Shown in pieces: positions 50,805-59,191 of a DNA stretch of 64,000 nucleotides (position 1 is the first letter of the stretch; each line of letters starts with the position of its first letter). This DNA comes from an uncultured Clostridia bacterium (GTDB lineage: Bacteria; Bacillota; Clostridia; Oscillospirales; Acutalibacteraceae), in the NCBI GenBank assembly GCA_937884975.1, contig CAKZZS010000033.1, positions 1 to 64,000 of the forward strand, given 5' to 3'. The notes under the pieces are model-generated. The model was not told the DNA's origin and searched no databases. It was given only the letters and a program-made list of their open reading frames with translations. Made by a program: the position numbers and the translations under genes.

Positions 50805-53800
50805 TTGAAAAAGACTACAAAACTTTTAAGCGTACTTCTCGCTGTAGTTATGATGTTGTCTTGCTTCACAATGGCTTCATACGCTGCCAAGGCTGTGTAC
50901 CAGACCGGTGCAAACCTTCAGTCATTAGGCGCGTACAGCCCTGACGGTGCTGCAACACGTTTCTCAACAGAAGAGAGAATGTCAATCCTCTTTGACTGGC
51001 TTGACACAGTTCTTTATAACGTCGACTTTGACGGTATTCATAATACCAAAGTAGTTACTATCGATATTACTATTAACTCTGTCGACGAAATCTGCGCTTC
51101 ACTTGACAGCCTTAAATCGGCATTGAGCAACACTCTTGTTCAGCTCGCCGGCGGCATCGGTCTTTTAGGCGACCTTAAGAGCGTTTCTCTTTCAAGCTGG
51201 ACAGCTAACACAAGAAGAAGCGGCGCTCAGCTGACAATCGTTTCGTTGCTTTGTTCAGTTCTTAAAGATAATGCTTCACTTGTTGACTCAATTCTCAGCA
51301 AGGGCAGCGTAAACCTTGGTTCTATCGTTGGCGGTATGGTTGACGTTTCAAAGATCAACGTTATCCTTTCCAACGTTCCGAAGTTCGTACTTACAAAGCT
51401 TTATCCGCTTATGTCCCGTAAGGACGACACAAAGACAATTGCCGACGGTTATTACGACGGCACAGGCTCAGGCTCCATTTCAAGCACACTTAACACATTC
51501 GTTAACGGCTTGTTCCAGAAGCCCCAGTCCACAACAACTTATAAGGAAGACGCTTCCGGTAACTGCATCAGCGGTCACACTCTTCCCTCCGCAGCTTCAA
51601 GTAACCTTCGTTACTACTATGTAAAGACAGCTGCTTCAGGAAACGTTCCGGCATACTTCACCTGCTACGTTTATGATCCCAACGGTAATAAATACGTTGC
51701 AGAGGACGCTAAGTTCTACAGAGAAGAGGAAGGCGAAGGCTCAGGCATATACGTTTATAAGACTGCAGCAGGCGACGGACTCAAGTATTACAAGACCGGT
51801 TCTTATTGGCTTCCCTCTTTCGTAGGTCAGTCAATTAACATCAACAACGAAAGCGTTGCAGGTCTGTTCTACAAGTTCATTCCCTATGTATTCGCAGACC
51901 TTGCTCCCATCGCTCTTAACGGTTTCGTTAAGCAGGCTCTTGCTACTTGGATGGGCGCCACAGAGACAAAGATATTTGAGGGTAAAGCAAGCGAGGCTTC
52001 AGACGTTCTTGCTACGCTTCCCGCTGACGTTCAGACTTTCTTCACGGCAACTGTTCCTTATTATCAGTTCTCATATTCAAATTACCTTGCATACAGCGAT
52101 GACGTTCAGTACTATCGCTATATCGATAAGGACACAAACACTGAAGAGTGGTTCACGCTTGATATGACAACAGGAAACTATTTCCTTAGCCTGTTTGATT
52201 TAAGCTACACCGTAAGCGGCGACTTTATGGATGAGTTCGTTCCTTCTTCAGGTACAGCTACAAAGACTCTCTTCCAGAGCCTTAACGATTTCCTTTGCAA
52301 GGCAGCTCAGACTGTTCTTAAGTCCGATGTTTATAATTCACTCGGCCTTCAGACAGGCGACAATGCTTACCTTGTTTCCAACCTTCGTAAGGCAGCTCAG
52401 AAGCTCCTTCCCGAGTCTCCTGACGCTATCCTCGGTACTGATTATCTCCATCACTATGACGGATACTATCAGCTGCTTGTAAACACAAGCGCAACCGACG
52501 ACGAAGTATTCTCGGCTCTTGCAGCTATCATTGCTAAGGCTCTTATGCCTCAGCTTATTCTTCCTTCGGCTGACAATCTTGCAGGCCAGAAGGTTGGCGC
52601 AGTTCTCGCTTGCGTAGTTCGTGAGCTCGTTACACAGTTCGTACCTACGTACAACTATGACGCACTTATCTTCACAGATTACAATGCAAGAACACTCGTT
52701 GCAGGCAAGGATAACAGCTACTGGCTTGACGTTATCCTTACAATGGGCGTTGACGTTGGTATGTCCTACCTTTCAAATCTCACCGACCTTGGCTATGACA
52801 AGACAGGTGGATTTATATTCGCAGACAGCAAGACTTATGATCTTGCAACCTTCGAATCCAACCCGCAGGCTTGGGAAGCTACGGTTGACTGGATCATCGA
52901 CTGGGCTCTTACAGTTGTTTCGGGCACTAACTATGAGTGGTGCTGGAACATCCAGAACATTGTTGACGTAAGCGGTCTTACTATAGCTCTCGGTTCGGCA
53001 CAGGATCCTTGGGTTAAGCTTGATAAGATCCTCACAGATCTTCTTCCGCTTAAACAGATTATCAACTGTACAGCAGCTGACGGTCAGACATGGCTTGAGA
53101 CAGTCCTTCGTGACAAGCTCATCCTCGGTATTGCTGACCTTAAGTTCGAGAACATCTTCGGTAAGGGTGACAACTACACGGCAAGCGGTAACGCAGGTCT
53201 CCTCAGCATCCCGTCGAATTCAGTTCTCAGAACAGCAGGCACAAACACAGGTGCTCTCACCCAGCTTATCCTTGTTGTAAGAGATCTTGTTAATAAGGTT
53301 CTCTACAAGGTATTGGGTACAAACCTGTTTGCTACAGCTACATTCACAAACATTGATACGCTTAACAACCAGACTAACATCAGAAAGCCCATCAATGTTC
53401 TTCTTACAAATCTTCCGACAGCTTATACAAACGGTCTCCTGACGACTCTTCTGCCGATTATTGAGATGTTCGTAGGCTGGAAGACAGGCTCACAGGAATT
53501 CGTTGACCCCGAGCTTAAGTGGTCAGCTTCCTACATCTTCCGTGATGCCGACACAAACGACGGTATTACACTTACAATTACAAATAAGTCCGCAGGTATG
53601 CTCCTTAAGAACTATAAGGAAGACGGTACATCCACATACGAGCAGGCTTATAACGTAATCATTGACTCCGTAAGCGGTTCGGGCGTTTCCTGCTCGCTTA
53701 CAACGGGTACAACAACAATTTCGCCTTACGGCAGAACTATTTACACAATTAAGGCTTCGTCAGTTCCTTCAGCGGATACTGCAGCCCAGATCATCATTAA

Positions 53801-56009
53801 GTACCACGTAACAGGTAAGACAGGCGCTGTCCTCGGTGAAAACGGCGGTTACAGATATATCACAACATATATCCCGATCTCCAAGAACACTTCGGATATC
53901 GTTGCTTCTCCTTACACTAATGACTATAACAAGTCATCAGGCGGTACATCATCTGTTGATTACCTTGAGCAGGACGCTGAAATCAGCCAGAACGCACTTT
54001 GCATGAGCGCTGATGACCTTGAGCGTTGCCTTTCCAATGACATCTATGCTAAGACGATAAATAAAAGCGATACATACGACTATAAGATCGTTTCCTGCTC
54101 CTTCACACCGTCTAACTCAACTTGGATTCAGGCTTCGTCCGAAGTTGCCGCTGCAGTTAATACAACAGTTTCAAAGGGCTCTGACCTCACAATTCACCCC
54201 GCAGCTATCGGTAGCGGTAAGACAGCTGAGGATTTCGTATCCGGTAGATCTTACGGCATCGGTACAATTAAGTGGAACGCTACCTCAACAGAGGGCAACT
54301 GCTCCAACGGTCCTACGGACGGTGTCAGCCTTGGTACACTTTACTTCGCAGACGCAGGCGAGCTTAGAGAGCTCTATGACGCAGAGGTTGCTGCTAACCG
54401 TATTTCGGATGACTACAAAACAGCTTCGACTTACAACAACTATGTAACAGCTATGAAGAATGCTGTTGTTATCCTTGGCGCTCCCGCAGTTACATCTACA
54501 TTCTCAACTGTTTACGCTGCAAGCAACATCACGGCTAAGTATGACGCTCTTAACGCTGCTATTGAAGCACTTGAGGCTGACAAGAAAGACGTTGACGCTT
54601 CCGGTAACACAGAAATTCTTGAGGACGGTCTCGCTGCAGGCGAAACATCGGCACTCTTGGGCGCTGATGACCAGATTAACTTCCAGGACTTCAAACTTTA
54701 CGGCTACTGGCTCTATGAGAAGAACAGAACTGAAGCTCGCAACATCCTTAAGGAATATGCAGAGCCCACAGCTCCCGAGCAGTTCATCGAAAACTGCTGG
54801 CTTCCCTACACAGACGCAGTTAAGCACGAAGACCTTACAACAGTAATTAACGCAGAAGCTAACCAGACTAAGAAGGACGCTATCATCGGTTCGCTTTCCG
54901 ATCCTTCAGCTAAGGATATGGCGGCTTACTACGAGGCATTTGCTAACTGGCAGGCTCCCGGCTATTCAGAGCTTTATGTTGCTGATATTGCTGATAAGCT
55001 TGATTACTACAATGATTACCTCATCCCGAGAGCATATTCAACCGAAGCAACCGGCAGAGTCCAGCTTGCTCAGGAAATCGCTTATGCTATTGCTCAGAAT
55101 TACAATGAGGCAGATTACACAGCACGTTCATGGGCTCGTTATCAGGACGCTCTTGCAAATGCTCAGGCTCTCAACACCAGAGGCTCAGGCGAAATGCAGT
55201 CCTATGTATTCGAGGCTAAATATGAACTTCTTAAGGCTCAGAGAGATCTGAGACTCGCAGCTTATGACTATGAGACCCAGGTTGGCTTCGAAGGCCTCCA
55301 GGCTCTTATGGACCTTGCAGAAGGCTACTTTGCAAATGCAGAGTACTTCGAGGCAGTTGACGGCACACTTGATACAGAGTGGACCGACCTTCTTGAAGCT
55401 CTTGGTTACACCGCTACCTTCACTAACGATGAAGGCGACTGGTCAATGAACCTCTACGAAGCATCAGCTGAACAGCTTGTTTCCGAGGAACTTGATACAC
55501 GTTCCGAGCGCAATGACCTCAGAGTTGAAAAGGTTACAGAAGCTCTTCAGGCTGCTATTGACGCACTTGAATGCACAATTAAGGTTGTAAAGAACGACGA
55601 GACAACAGTTGTTGATCAGGAAATCAAGTACATTACAAACCTTGCTCCTCTTACCTTGACAGGTGTTGATGCAGTTCTCGCTCACGTTAAGGCTACAAGC
55701 GAAGCTGCTGCTCTTCAGGTAACTGCTACAGCTAACGGCTTCGGTACAGGCACAAAGGTTGCTGCTACACTTAACGGCATCTCGCTTGGTAACTACTTCG
55801 TAGTAATCTACGGCGATGTCAACGGTGATAACGCTATCGACGGATTCGACGCAGCTAAGGCTGACAAGAGACTTGAAGACGGTGTATCCTTCAGAGACGC
55901 TGCTATAGAGAAGGCTGCTGATGCGACAAAGGACGGCGGATTTGACGTCGCCGACGTATCTGCTATCATCAGTGCTGCTTCCGGCAACACGGATATTAAC
56001 CAGGCATAA
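50805..56009 (+). CDS. Very large secreted protein with FIVAR-like repeats and a C-terminal dockerin-like module
   Basis: A protein of about 1734 residues. The signal peptide (KKTTKLLSVLLAVVMMLSC..., cleavage near SYA) is nearly the same as in the next two secreted proteins. Residues 30-900 are unassigned. A beta-rich segment follows (about 905-1060), then FIVAR-like helical repeats (around 1185-1265 and 1435-1490, the latter with YTARSWARYQDALANAQAL). The end (about 1665-1730) has two calcium-loop motifs, GDVNGDNAIDGFDAAKADK and DATKDGGFDVADVSAI, as in type I dockerins. The TTG at 50805 is chosen because GGAGG is 9 bases upstream and sibling proteins begin at that point; the ATG at 50799 is only 3 bases from GGAGG. 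No catalytic domain is recognised. Confidence 0.85.
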   Translation: MKKTTKLLSVLLAVVMMLSCFTMASYAAKAVYQTGANLQSLGAYSPDGAATRFSTEERMSILFDWLDTVLYNVDFDGIHNTKVVTIDITINSVDEICASLDSLKSALSNTLVQLAGGIGLLGDLKSVSLSSWTANTRRSGAQLTIVSLLCSVLKDNASLVDSILSKGSVNLGSIVGGMVDVSKINVILSNVPKFVLTKLYPLMSRKDDTKTIADGYYDGTGSGSISSTLNTFVNGLFQKPQSTTTYKEDASGNCISGHTLPSAASSNLRYYYVKTAASGNVPAYFTCYVYDPNGNKYVAEDAKFYREEEGEGSGIYVYKTAAGDGLKYYKTGSYWLPSFVGQSININNESVAGLFYKFIPYVFADLAPIALNGFVKQALATWMGATETKIFEGKASEASDVLATLPADVQTFFTATVPYYQFSYSNYLAYSDDVQYYRYIDKDTNTEEWFTLDMTTGNYFLSLFDLSYTVSGDFMDEFVPSSGTATKTLFQSLNDFLCKAAQTVLKSDVYNSLGLQTGDNAYLVSNLRKAAQKLLPESPDAILGTDYLHHYDGYYQLLVNTSATDDEVFSALAAIIAKALMPQLILPSADNLAGQKVGAVLACVVRELVTQFVPTYNYDALIFTDYNARTLVAGKDNSYWLDVILTMGVDVGMSYLSNLTDLGYDKTGGFIFADSKTYDLATFESNPQAWEATVDWIIDWALTVVSGTNYEWCWNIQNIVDVSGLTIALGSAQDPWVKLDKILTDLLPLKQIINCTAADGQTWLETVLRDKLILGIADLKFENIFGKGDNYTASGNAGLLSIPSNSVLRTAGTNTGALTQLILVVRDLVNKVLYKVLGTNLFATATFTNIDTLNNQTNIRKPINVLLTNLPTAYTNGLLTTLLPIIEMFVGWKTGSQEFVDPELKWSASYIFRDADTNDGITLTITNKSAGMLLKNYKEDGTSTYEQAYNVIIDSVSGSGVSCSLTTGTTTISPYGRTIYTIKASSVPSADTAAQIIIKYHVTGKTGAVLGENGGYRYITTYIPISKNTSDIVASPYTNDYNKSSGGTSSVDYLEQDAEISQNALCMSADDLERCLSNDIYAKTINKSDTYDYKIVSCSFTPSNSTWIQASSEVAAAVNTTVSKGSDLTIHPAAIGSGKTAEDFVSGRSYGIGTIKWNATSTEGNCSNGPTDGVSLGTLYFADAGELRELYDAEVAANRISDDYKTASTYNNYVTAMKNAVVILGAPAVTSTFSTVYAASNITAKYDALNAAIEALEADKKDVDASGNTEILEDGLAAGETSALLGADDQINFQDFKLYGYWLYEKNRTEARNILKEYAEPTAPEQFIENCWLPYTDAVKHEDLTTVINAEANQTKKDAIIGSLSDPSAKDMAAYYEAFANWQAPGYSELYVADIADKLDYYNDYLIPRAYSTEATGRVQLAQEIAYAIAQNYNEADYTARSWARYQDALANAQALNTRGSGEMQSYVFEAKYELLKAQRDLRLAAYDYETQVGFEGLQALMDLAEGYFANAEYFEAVDGTLDTEWTDLLEALGYTATFTNDEGDWSMNLYEASAEQLVSEELDTRSERNDLRVEKVTEALQAAIDALECTIKVVKNDETTVVDQEIKYITNLAPLTLTGVDAVLAHVKATSEAAALQVTATANGFGTGTKVAATLNGISLGNYFVVIYGDVNGDNAIDGFDAAKADKRLEDGVSFRDAAIEKAADATKDGGFDVADVSAIISAASGNTDINQA

Positions 56010-56059
56010 GTAAATTTAAGTCAATTCAGTAGTGTACTTTAAGCAGTACATTCTAAATG

Positions 56060-56111
56060 CTCTTTCCGAGTTTTATCGGGGGCAGGGAAACCTGCTCCCG
56101 TGTGGAAAGAG
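56060..56111 (+). other. Two-tier GAAA-capped hairpin between secreted-protein genes
   Basis: An outer stem CTCTTTCC/GGAAAGAG (56060-56067 with 56104-56111) encloses an inner 10-bp stem CGGGGGCAGG/CCTGCTCCCG capped by a GAAA tetraloop (56087-56090). No T-run follows, so it is not an ordinary terminator. A smaller TGTACT/AGTACA hairpin lies just before it. It probably protects or processes the mRNA, or tunes expression of the next gene. Confidence 0.65.
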
Positions 56112-56151
56112 GCTCGGCAGGAGTTACAGAATATTAAGGAGGCACAATTAA

Positions 56152-57180
56152 ATGTCTAAAACAAAAAAGATTTTAAGCGTTGTCCTCGCAGTTGTTATGG
56201 CATTCAGCGTTTTCTCAATTTGTGCATTCGCTGATACACCTACAGCTACTTGGTCAATCGAAGTTACGGCTACGGACGGTTCGGCTCTTCCCGCAACCAT
56301 CCCCACAGGCACACAGGTTAAAGTTACTGTTAAGCTTCAGACAAACTTCTATGTAGGCACAGTAGGTCTTCCCGTTTATTTCTCCGACGCGTTCAGCTAT
56401 GTTGACGGTTCTGCTGTTCAGACAGCTATCTACGGCACAGGCGCAACACGTTTCGGCTTCAACGGCGACTATACAGCTGATACAGGCTACAAGGCAGTTT
56501 ATGCAGTTTACGTTCCCAACTCGGGCGCAGGCGCAACATCTCCTATGTATTCAACAGCTACAACTGTCCTTACATTCGTTCTTGAGGCTGTTTCAGAGGC
56601 TGCTGCTGAAGTTAAGCTTGACGATACAAAGCAGAAGGCAACTGATAATATCGGCGGCCCGTTCTATTGCGGTTCACGTGATTCTTCTGACGTTTCAACA
56701 GAAGAAGCTATGGTAGGTCAGACCTTTACGGTTCCGGCAGCTACAGAAGTAGTAATCGCAGACGCAGCAGCTGAACCCGTTCTTACGGGCATCAATGGCG
56801 GCTATGTTGACGATACTAACGAATACGTTTACGGTATCCCCGTAGGCGATGATGCGGCTGATTACTTTGAAGTTGAAAACGGTTCATTTACGGTTAGCGC
56901 ATCTGTTACAGGTGGTACACTCACAGTTTATGATTCAAACAACGCTGTATACGCTACTTACACAGTAATTATTTTCGGCGATGTTGACGGCAGTGGCGAT
57001 ATCACAGTATTGGACGAAGCTATTGTTTACGGCGCTACAAACGGCGTTTCGATTACCGATCCTGCTTCTTTCTTTGCAGCAGACGTTGACGGCAGTGGCG
57101 ACATCACAGTATTGGACGAAGCTATTGTTTATGGCGGTACCACCGGTGTTGCTGTTACAGTAAACCCGTACGCAGCATAA
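56152..57180 (+). CDS. Secreted cohesin-like protein with a C-terminal dockerin-type repeat
   Basis: A 342-residue exported protein. A signal peptide (SKTKKILSVVLAVVMAFSVF..., cleavage near AFA) is followed by a beta-sandwich of about 150 residues with features of cohesin-like domains (VKVTVKLQTNF, GTVGLPVYFSDAFSY). A linker leads to a C-terminal module made of two exact copies of an 18-residue calcium-binding segment, each starting DVDGSGDITVLDEA (about residues 276-293 and 315-332), separated by 21 residues. This is the dockerin I pattern. AAGGAGG lies before the ATG. I see no promoter in 56010-56151, so it is read from upstream. Confidence 0.85.
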   Translation: MSKTKKILSVVLAVVMAFSVFSICAFADTPTATWSIEVTATDGSALPATIPTGTQVKVTVKLQTNFYVGTVGLPVYFSDAFSYVDGSAVQTAIYGTGATRFGFNGDYTADTGYKAVYAVYVPNSGAGATSPMYSTATTVLTFVLEAVSEAAAEVKLDDTKQKATDNIGGPFYCGSRDSSDVSTEEAMVGQTFTVPAATEVVIADAAAEPVLTGINGGYVDDTNEYVYGIPVGDDAADYFEVENGSFTVSASVTGGTLTVYDSNNAVYATYTVIIFGDVDGSGDITVLDEAIVYGATNGVSITDPASFFAADVDGSGDITVLDEAIVYGGTTGVAVTVNPYAA

Positions 57181-57195
57181 TTAAACCGAATTACT

Positions 57196-57225
57196 TGCTC
57201 CGTGCTTTTCGGAGCGCGGAGCAGG
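57196..57225 (+). terminator. Hairpin after the cohesin/dockerin gene
   Basis: TGCTCCGTGC pairs with GCGCGGAGCA over 10 bp around TTTTCGGA. Only scattered T follow, so it may be a weak terminator or an mRNA end stabiliser. Confidence 0.55.
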
Positions 57226-57227
57226 TG

Positions 57228-57249
57228 TTCACGAAATTTTCACATTTTT
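57228..57249 (+). promoter_or_regulatory. 22-bp shared operator-like element, copy B
   Basis: TTCACG-N5-TTCACA with 11-base period. It is the same as the minus-strand element at 50383-50404 except for one base. It ends 14 bases before the -35 box at 57264, a position suitable for an activator. Confidence 0.6.
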
Positions 57250-57263
57250 ATCCTGGAAAGTTA

Positions 57264-57292
57264 TTGACAAAGTAACGATTATTTGATAATAT
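57264..57292 (+). promoter_or_regulatory. Promoter of the 465-residue secreted-protein gene
   Basis: Consensus TTGACA (57264-57269), 17-base spacer, TAATAT (57287-57292). It lies 69 bases before the ATG. Confidence 0.8.
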
Positions 57293-57361
57293 AGTTACGT
57301 TCGATGATTATAAGTTGTATTATGCTATACAACAATTTCAGGTAATGGAGGAAAGATTACA

Positions 57362-58759
57362 ATGAAAAACACAAAAAAAGTGCTTAGTGTTATTCTTGCT
57401 GTAGTTATGGCTCTTGGCGTTTTTTCAATGGCTGCTTATGCTGCTATAACTGTAACAGTCAACAGCACAGAGGATCCTAACGCTATCAATGTTAAGCTTG
57501 AGGTTGCTCAGGTTGATTCTGTAGCGGACAGCACGAATAATGAACCTTATGAGGCAGTTGATAACGACATTTATGCCGTTACTATTTATGCAAAAACACC
57601 TGCAACATATGGTCTTTATACATTCAGAACTTGCTTGAAGTATGATAACACCAAGTTCCAGCCCATGATGAGCTATGATGGCGCTGATCTTCTTTGCGGT
57701 GAGGATTATTATGATGAAACCGGTGAAAAAACAAGCCTTTTCGTAAAGTATGGCGCTCAGTTTAGTGATAACCGTTTCTTTGACGCAGACGGTAACGTTG
57801 TTTCAAAGGCAAGCCAGGCTGCAACAACAGGCCTCGGCAAGACGGCAGCAGGAACAGTTATGAAGAGTTGTAACATCCAGGTTGAGGGCGAAGATCCTTA
57901 CTACAGCGATGATTACGGCGTAATGTTCTGCGAAACACTTTTCCAGCCCAAGAATAAGGGCGCTTATCAGAACGCTATTGACGGTAAGCTCAGCTCTGAC
58001 TATGTTGAGATTATGACCGTTTATTTCCAGAGACAGGTTGCTGAGGACGCAGTTTACGGTTCAGAATTCGGAATCGTAGCAGGTGATGTCCACAATCAGG
58101 AAAACGATAACGTTGTTGCTGCTGCAAACGGTGCCGCAGGCTATTCAAACAACCCCGCTCACGCACTCTCATCAGTTACAATGAATTTCGTTTCCAACGC
58201 AGTTGAAGCTGCAGTTAAGCCTCTTGTTACTCTTACAGCAGCTGACGGCGCTAAGTCACAGCAGATTATGTTCTTCCTTGCTGACGATGCTACGAAGACA
58301 TATGAAACAGCTGACATTGATAAGATCGACTATCGTTTTGTAGCTCAGTTCTCAACATCTGCGTTCCCGATCGACTATAACGAGGAAACAGGTAAGATTA
58401 ACGACACAGCTATCAATGAAGTTGGTTTCGTAATGGCTAAAACAACTGACGCTACAGCAGACCAGCTTACAGCTCTTTCGGCTGCCGATGTTGCTGCTCT
58501 TTCAAAGAAAGAGGGCACCATTCGTAAGTGCTGGACAGCTCAGATTTCTACAGATATGGCAGGCGGCGCAGCTTTCGCATTCTCCTGCAGAATCAAGGGA
58601 ATCGCTGTTAACGCAGGTACTGTTGAGTCCGAATATATTGCTGTTCCTTATGTTATCGCGAACAACACTATCACATTCGGTCAGGCTATGACAAGTACTG
58701 CTCAGTCAAAATTCGACACATACGCAGATACTTTCCTTGCTAAGAAAAACGCTGCATAA
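57362..58759 (+). CDS. Secreted protein with cohesin-like N-terminal region
   Basis: A 465-residue exported protein. The signal peptide (KNTKKVLSVILAVVMALGVF..., cleavage near AYA) is the third member of the same set. Residues 45-260 include VTIYAKTPATYGLYTFRTCL and KYDNTKFQPM, which look like the strand pattern of cohesin/carbohydrate-binding beta-sandwiches. The C-terminal half has no assignment and no dockerin repeat. GGAGG precedes the ATG. Codon choice is strongly biased to ACA, GCT, CTT and GGT, as in the other two secreted genes, suggesting high expression. Confidence 0.8.
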   Translation: MKNTKKVLSVILAVVMALGVFSMAAYAAITVTVNSTEDPNAINVKLEVAQVDSVADSTNNEPYEAVDNDIYAVTIYAKTPATYGLYTFRTCLKYDNTKFQPMMSYDGADLLCGEDYYDETGEKTSLFVKYGAQFSDNRFFDADGNVVSKASQAATTGLGKTAAGTVMKSCNIQVEGEDPYYSDDYGVMFCETLFQPKNKGAYQNAIDGKLSSDYVEIMTVYFQRQVAEDAVYGSEFGIVAGDVHNQENDNVVAAANGAAGYSNNPAHALSSVTMNFVSNAVEAAVKPLVTLTAADGAKSQQIMFFLADDATKTYETADIDKIDYRFVAQFSTSAFPIDYNEETGKINDTAINEVGFVMAKTTDATADQLTALSAADVAALSKKEGTIRKCWTAQISTDMAGGAAFAFSCRIKGIAVNAGTVESEYIAVPYVIANNTITFGQAMTSTAQSKFDTYADTFLAKKNAA

Positions 58760-58815
58760 TTGCAGTCAATATGTTAGCAGATAACAGGAAAATTTATGAA
58801 TCTCCTAATTTCCTA

Positions 58816-58844
58816 TTGACAGAGTTCGAAATTAGTGATATTAT
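58816..58844 (+). promoter_or_regulatory. Promoter of the small peptide gene
   Basis: Consensus TTGACA (58816-58821), 17-base spacer, TATTAT (58839-58844). A structured leader of about 100 bases follows. Confidence 0.8.
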
Positions 58845-58850
58845 ATCAGT

Positions 58851-58925
58851 ACTTTCGAAAGCTGGTCCCGGGGAGCCGGGAGATGGCGAGATTTGGGCTT
58901 GGTAGCTCAAATGTATGTGTGATAT
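58851..58925 (+). promoter_or_regulatory. Structured leader of the small peptide gene
   Basis: Two hairpins are visible: TCCCGG-GGAG-CCGGGA, and ATTTGGGC-TTGGTA-GCTCAAAT (8 bp with one G-T pair). There is no T-run, so control would be at translation or mRNA stability. I did not recognise a riboswitch class. Confidence 0.45.
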
Positions 58926-58950
58926 TTGTTTGAAAGGAGCTTGTTCATCT

Positions 58951-59073
58951 ATGAAACAGTACAAAGCACCTGATTTTGAAGTAGCCCTCTTCGAGGTTGA
59001 GGACGTTATTGCCGACTGGCAGACTTCTACACCTGTTGGCCCCGGCGATCCCGATCCCGGTGAGTGGTATTAA
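58951..59073 (+). CDS. 40-residue peptide, candidate modified-peptide (RiPP) precursor
   Basis: A 40-residue peptide. AAAGGAG lies 11 bases before the ATG, and the gene has its own strong promoter. The N-terminal part (MKQYKAPDFEVALFEVEDV) is amphipathic and acidic and looks like a leader that a PqqD-type protein could bind. The C-terminal part (QTSTPVGPGDPDPGEWY) is rich in Pro, Gly and Asp, with Thr-Ser-Thr as possible phosphorylation sites and an aromatic end. There is no Cys, so thioether or sactionine chemistry is excluded. The gene lies directly before kinase, PqqD, peptidase and exporter genes. Small Clostridial proteins with MKxYxxPxxEV starts are familiar to me, but a function is not. 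Confidence 0.7.
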   Translation: MKQYKAPDFEVALFEVEDVIADWQTSTPVGPGDPDPGEWY

Positions 59074-59105
59074 GCTATAAGTCAGGTAAGTAATTAAAAA
59101 TATCG

Positions 59106-59131
59106 CAGGGGGTTTCTTACGAGACCCCCTG
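59106..59131 (+). other. Stable hairpin after the peptide gene
   Basis: CAGGGGGTTTC and GAGACCCCCTG pair over 11 bp with a TTAC loop. The following bases TTGGTGG are not a T-run. It is likely a 3' stabiliser or partial terminator raising peptide mRNA over that of the enzymes. Confidence 0.6.
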
Positions 59132-59164
59132 TTGGTGGTTGTATGTGGTGCTGTGTCACCGAGC

Positions 59165-59191
59165 AAGAGCAGGTGACTGCTCTTTATTTTT
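59165..59191 (+). terminator. Terminator-like hairpin abutting the kinase start codon
   Basis: AAGAGCAG-GTGA-CTGCTCTT is a perfect 8-bp hairpin followed by TATTTTT, and the kinase ATG (59192) begins right after it. The only Shine-Dalgarno-like bases, AGGTGA (59171-59176), lie in its stem and loop. It can therefore reduce both transcription into and translation of the enzyme genes. Confidence 0.65.

Noticed and set aside
58951..59073. Lanthipeptide, sactipeptide or SCIFF precursor
   Set aside because: The peptide has no cysteine, and no LanM, radical SAM or YcaO gene is next to it.
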